From Myxococcales bacterium (GTDB lineage Bacteria > Myxococcota > Myxococcia > Myxococcales > Myxococcaceae), in NCBI GenBank assembly GCA_003153055.1, contig PMBV01000541.1:1-7504 (forward strand): a stretch of DNA of 7,504 bases. The letters are read 5' to 3'. This document shows, piece by piece, positions 6,714-7,504 of this stretch; the stretch's first letter is position 1; each line of letters opens with the position of its first letter. The notes under the pieces are model-generated. The model saw only the letters and a list, made by a program, of their open reading frames with translations. It did no database searches and was not told where the DNA came from. The position numbers and the translations under genes are program-made.

Positions 6714-6753
6714 GGTGCCTCGAAGCTGGCACCGTTGCCTCGCTCGGGGCAAC
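6714..6753 (-). promoter_or_regulatory. Two abutting 20-bp dyads directly upstream of creA
   Basis: GGTGCC-N8-GGCACC fills 6714-6733 and GTTGCC-N8-GGCAAC fills 6734-6753, with no base between them or before the creA start codon. Both have 6-bp arms and 8-base centres, and the centres begin with TCG on the plus strand. The arms differ at one position and the opposite arm carries the matching change (G-C to T-A). In the transcript the proximal hairpin would enclose part of the creA ribosome binding site. They could be a tandem operator or a translational control element; no regulator is identified. Confidence 0.5.
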
Positions 6754-6766
6754 CAGAGTCGACCGC

Positions 6767-6800
6767 GCGGAGGGGCAGCCACCTCGCAAGCCCCGTCCGC
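6767..6800 (-). terminator. Candidate terminator of metY
   Basis: GCGGAGGGGC (6767-6776) pairs with GCCCC (6790-6794) and TCCGC (6796-6800), ten pairs with one bulged G and a 13-base loop. It begins 12 bases after the metY stop. It lacks a following T-run on the minus strand, so factor-independent termination is uncertain. Confidence 0.35.
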
Positions 6801-6812
6801 CGAATCGAGCGC

Positions 6813-7504
6813 TCAGAGGCCGGCCAGCGCCTCGTCGAGGGCCTCGATGAGGTCATCGGGGTGCTCGAGGCCGATGGAGAGACGCACGAGATCCGGGGTG
6901 AGCCCGCCGCTGCGCTGCTGCGCCTCGGTGAGCTGGGAGTGGGAGGTGCTGGCCGGATGGAGGATGAGGCTCTTCGCGTCGCCGACGTTGGCGAGGTGCG
7001 AGAAGAGCTTCACCGAATCGATGAGCTTCACGGCCGACGCGTAGCCACCCTTGGTGCCGAACACCACCATGCCGCCGAAGCCGTTCTTGAGGTACCTGCT
7101 GGCGGTGGCGTGCGCAGGGTCTTCCTTGAGCCCGGGGTAGCGGACCCAGCCGACCTTGGGGTGCTTGGTGAGGAACTCGGCGACCTTGAGGGCGTTCTCG
7201 CTGTGGCGTGGCATGCGCACCGGCAAGGTCTCGAGGCCCTGAAGGAACATCCACGAGTTGTCGGGCGAGATGCAGGCGCCCAAGTTGCGCAGCGGCACCG
7301 TTCGCACGCGAAGGGCAAAGGCGATGGGAGCCAGCGCCGCCGGCAGGTCGTGCGCCCACTTGAGGCCGTGGTAGTTCCCGTCGGGCTCGTTGAAGAGCTT
7401 GAACCTGGGGTTGTTCTTCCAGTTGAACTTGCCGGAGTCCGTCAAAATGCCACCGATGGCGGCCCCGTGCCCGCCGATCCACTTGGTGAGCGAGTTGACC
7501 ACGA
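6813..7504 (-). CDS. metY: O-acetylhomoserine aminocarboxypropyltransferase (sulfhydrylase) MetY, C-terminal part
   Basis: This is the C-terminal ~230 residues of a Cys/Met-metabolism PLP enzyme; the N-terminal half lies beyond the right edge, full members being about 430 residues. MetY makes homocysteine and acetate from O-acetylhomoserine and sulfide in the cytoplasm, the direct sulfhydrylation route to methionine. The fragment opens at VVNSLTKWIGGHG: the Lys of SLTK (codon 7482-7484) is the expected PLP Schiff-base residue. Downstream are a conserved RNLGACISPDNSWMFLQGLE segment, FGGMVVFGTKGG and NVGDAKSLILHPASTSHSQL; the NVGDAKSL form points to MetY rather than cystathionine gamma-synthase or beta-lyase. 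The C-terminus (SIGLEHPDDLIEALDEALAGL) is normal for the family. No start is visible because the gene is cut by the window, so upstream regulation such as a SAM riboswitch cannot be judged. The gene is read toward creA on the same strand. Confidence 0.93.
   Translation of the reverse strand, partial: VVNSLTKWIGGHGAAIGGILTDSGKFNWKNNPRFKLFNEPDGNYHGLKWAHDLPAALAPIAFALRVRTVPLRNLGACISPDNSWMFLQGLETLPVRMPRHSENALKVAEFLTKHPKVGWVRYPGLKEDPAHATASRYLKNGFGGMVVFGTKGGYASAVKLIDSVKLFSHLANVGDAKSLILHPASTSHSQLTEAQQRSGGLTPDLVRLSIGLEHPDDLIEALDEALAGL

Noticed and set aside
6727..6739. TGGCAC followed by TTGC upstream of creA, resembling a sigma-54 promoter
   Set aside because: The two elements are only 2 bases apart instead of 5, and they read on the plus strand, away from creA. 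They are better explained as arms of the two dyads.
6714..6782. Extended N-terminus of CreA starting at 6782
   Set aside because: The extra 23 residues are Arg-rich, would bury the signal peptide and run through the two dyads; the ATG at 6713 has a GAGG ahead of it.

Overview
The window looks like chromosomal DNA of a high-GC, predatory/social deltaproteobacterium, most likely a myxobacterium (Myxococcota, probably suborder Cystobacterineae). The basis is inference from strong G/C preference at third codon positions, an FHA-domain sigma-54 activator, a lipoprotein with a very long glycine linker and the Ig-like repeat type common in myxobacterial surface proteins, and an FtsY with an N-terminal membrane segment plus a long charged coiled coil. 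There are no RNA genes, CRISPR arrays, insertion sequences or phage genes.

Layout from left to right. (1) 61-1407, minus strand: a sigma-54-dependent enhancer-binding protein with an N-terminal FHA domain. (2) 1532-2074, plus strand: a secreted PEBP/YbhB-YbcL family protein, divergent from the regulator across a 124-bp gap. (3) 2152-2721, plus strand: a SMI1/KNR4 (SUKH-type) protein with noticeably more A/T-ending codons than its left neighbour. (4) 2768-4636, plus strand: a large lipoprotein. After its lipobox and a ~70-residue glycine linker built of 6-bp and 45-bp repeats, it carries an Ig-like domain that is split by a ~430-residue propeller-like insertion. (5) 4658-6142, minus strand: FtsY, the signal recognition particle receptor, convergent with the lipoprotein gene. 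(6) 6249-6713, minus strand: a CreA family secreted protein. (7) 6813 to the right edge, minus strand: the C-terminal half of MetY, O-acetylhomoserine sulfhydrylase.

The genes do not form one obvious pathway. ftsY, creA and metY are housekeeping or widely conserved genes that share a strand. The left half holds regulatory and envelope-directed accessory genes. The regulator could act on its divergent neighbour, but I see no convincing sigma-54 promoter between them.

The most interesting points are the Ig-like domain interrupted by a propeller-like insertion and flanked by a short CTCTCG/Leu-Ser repeat; the slippage-prone glycine linker; and two abutting 20-bp dyads directly in front of creA whose arms differ by a compensated base pair. 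I found no clear evidence of a complete undescribed multi-gene system.
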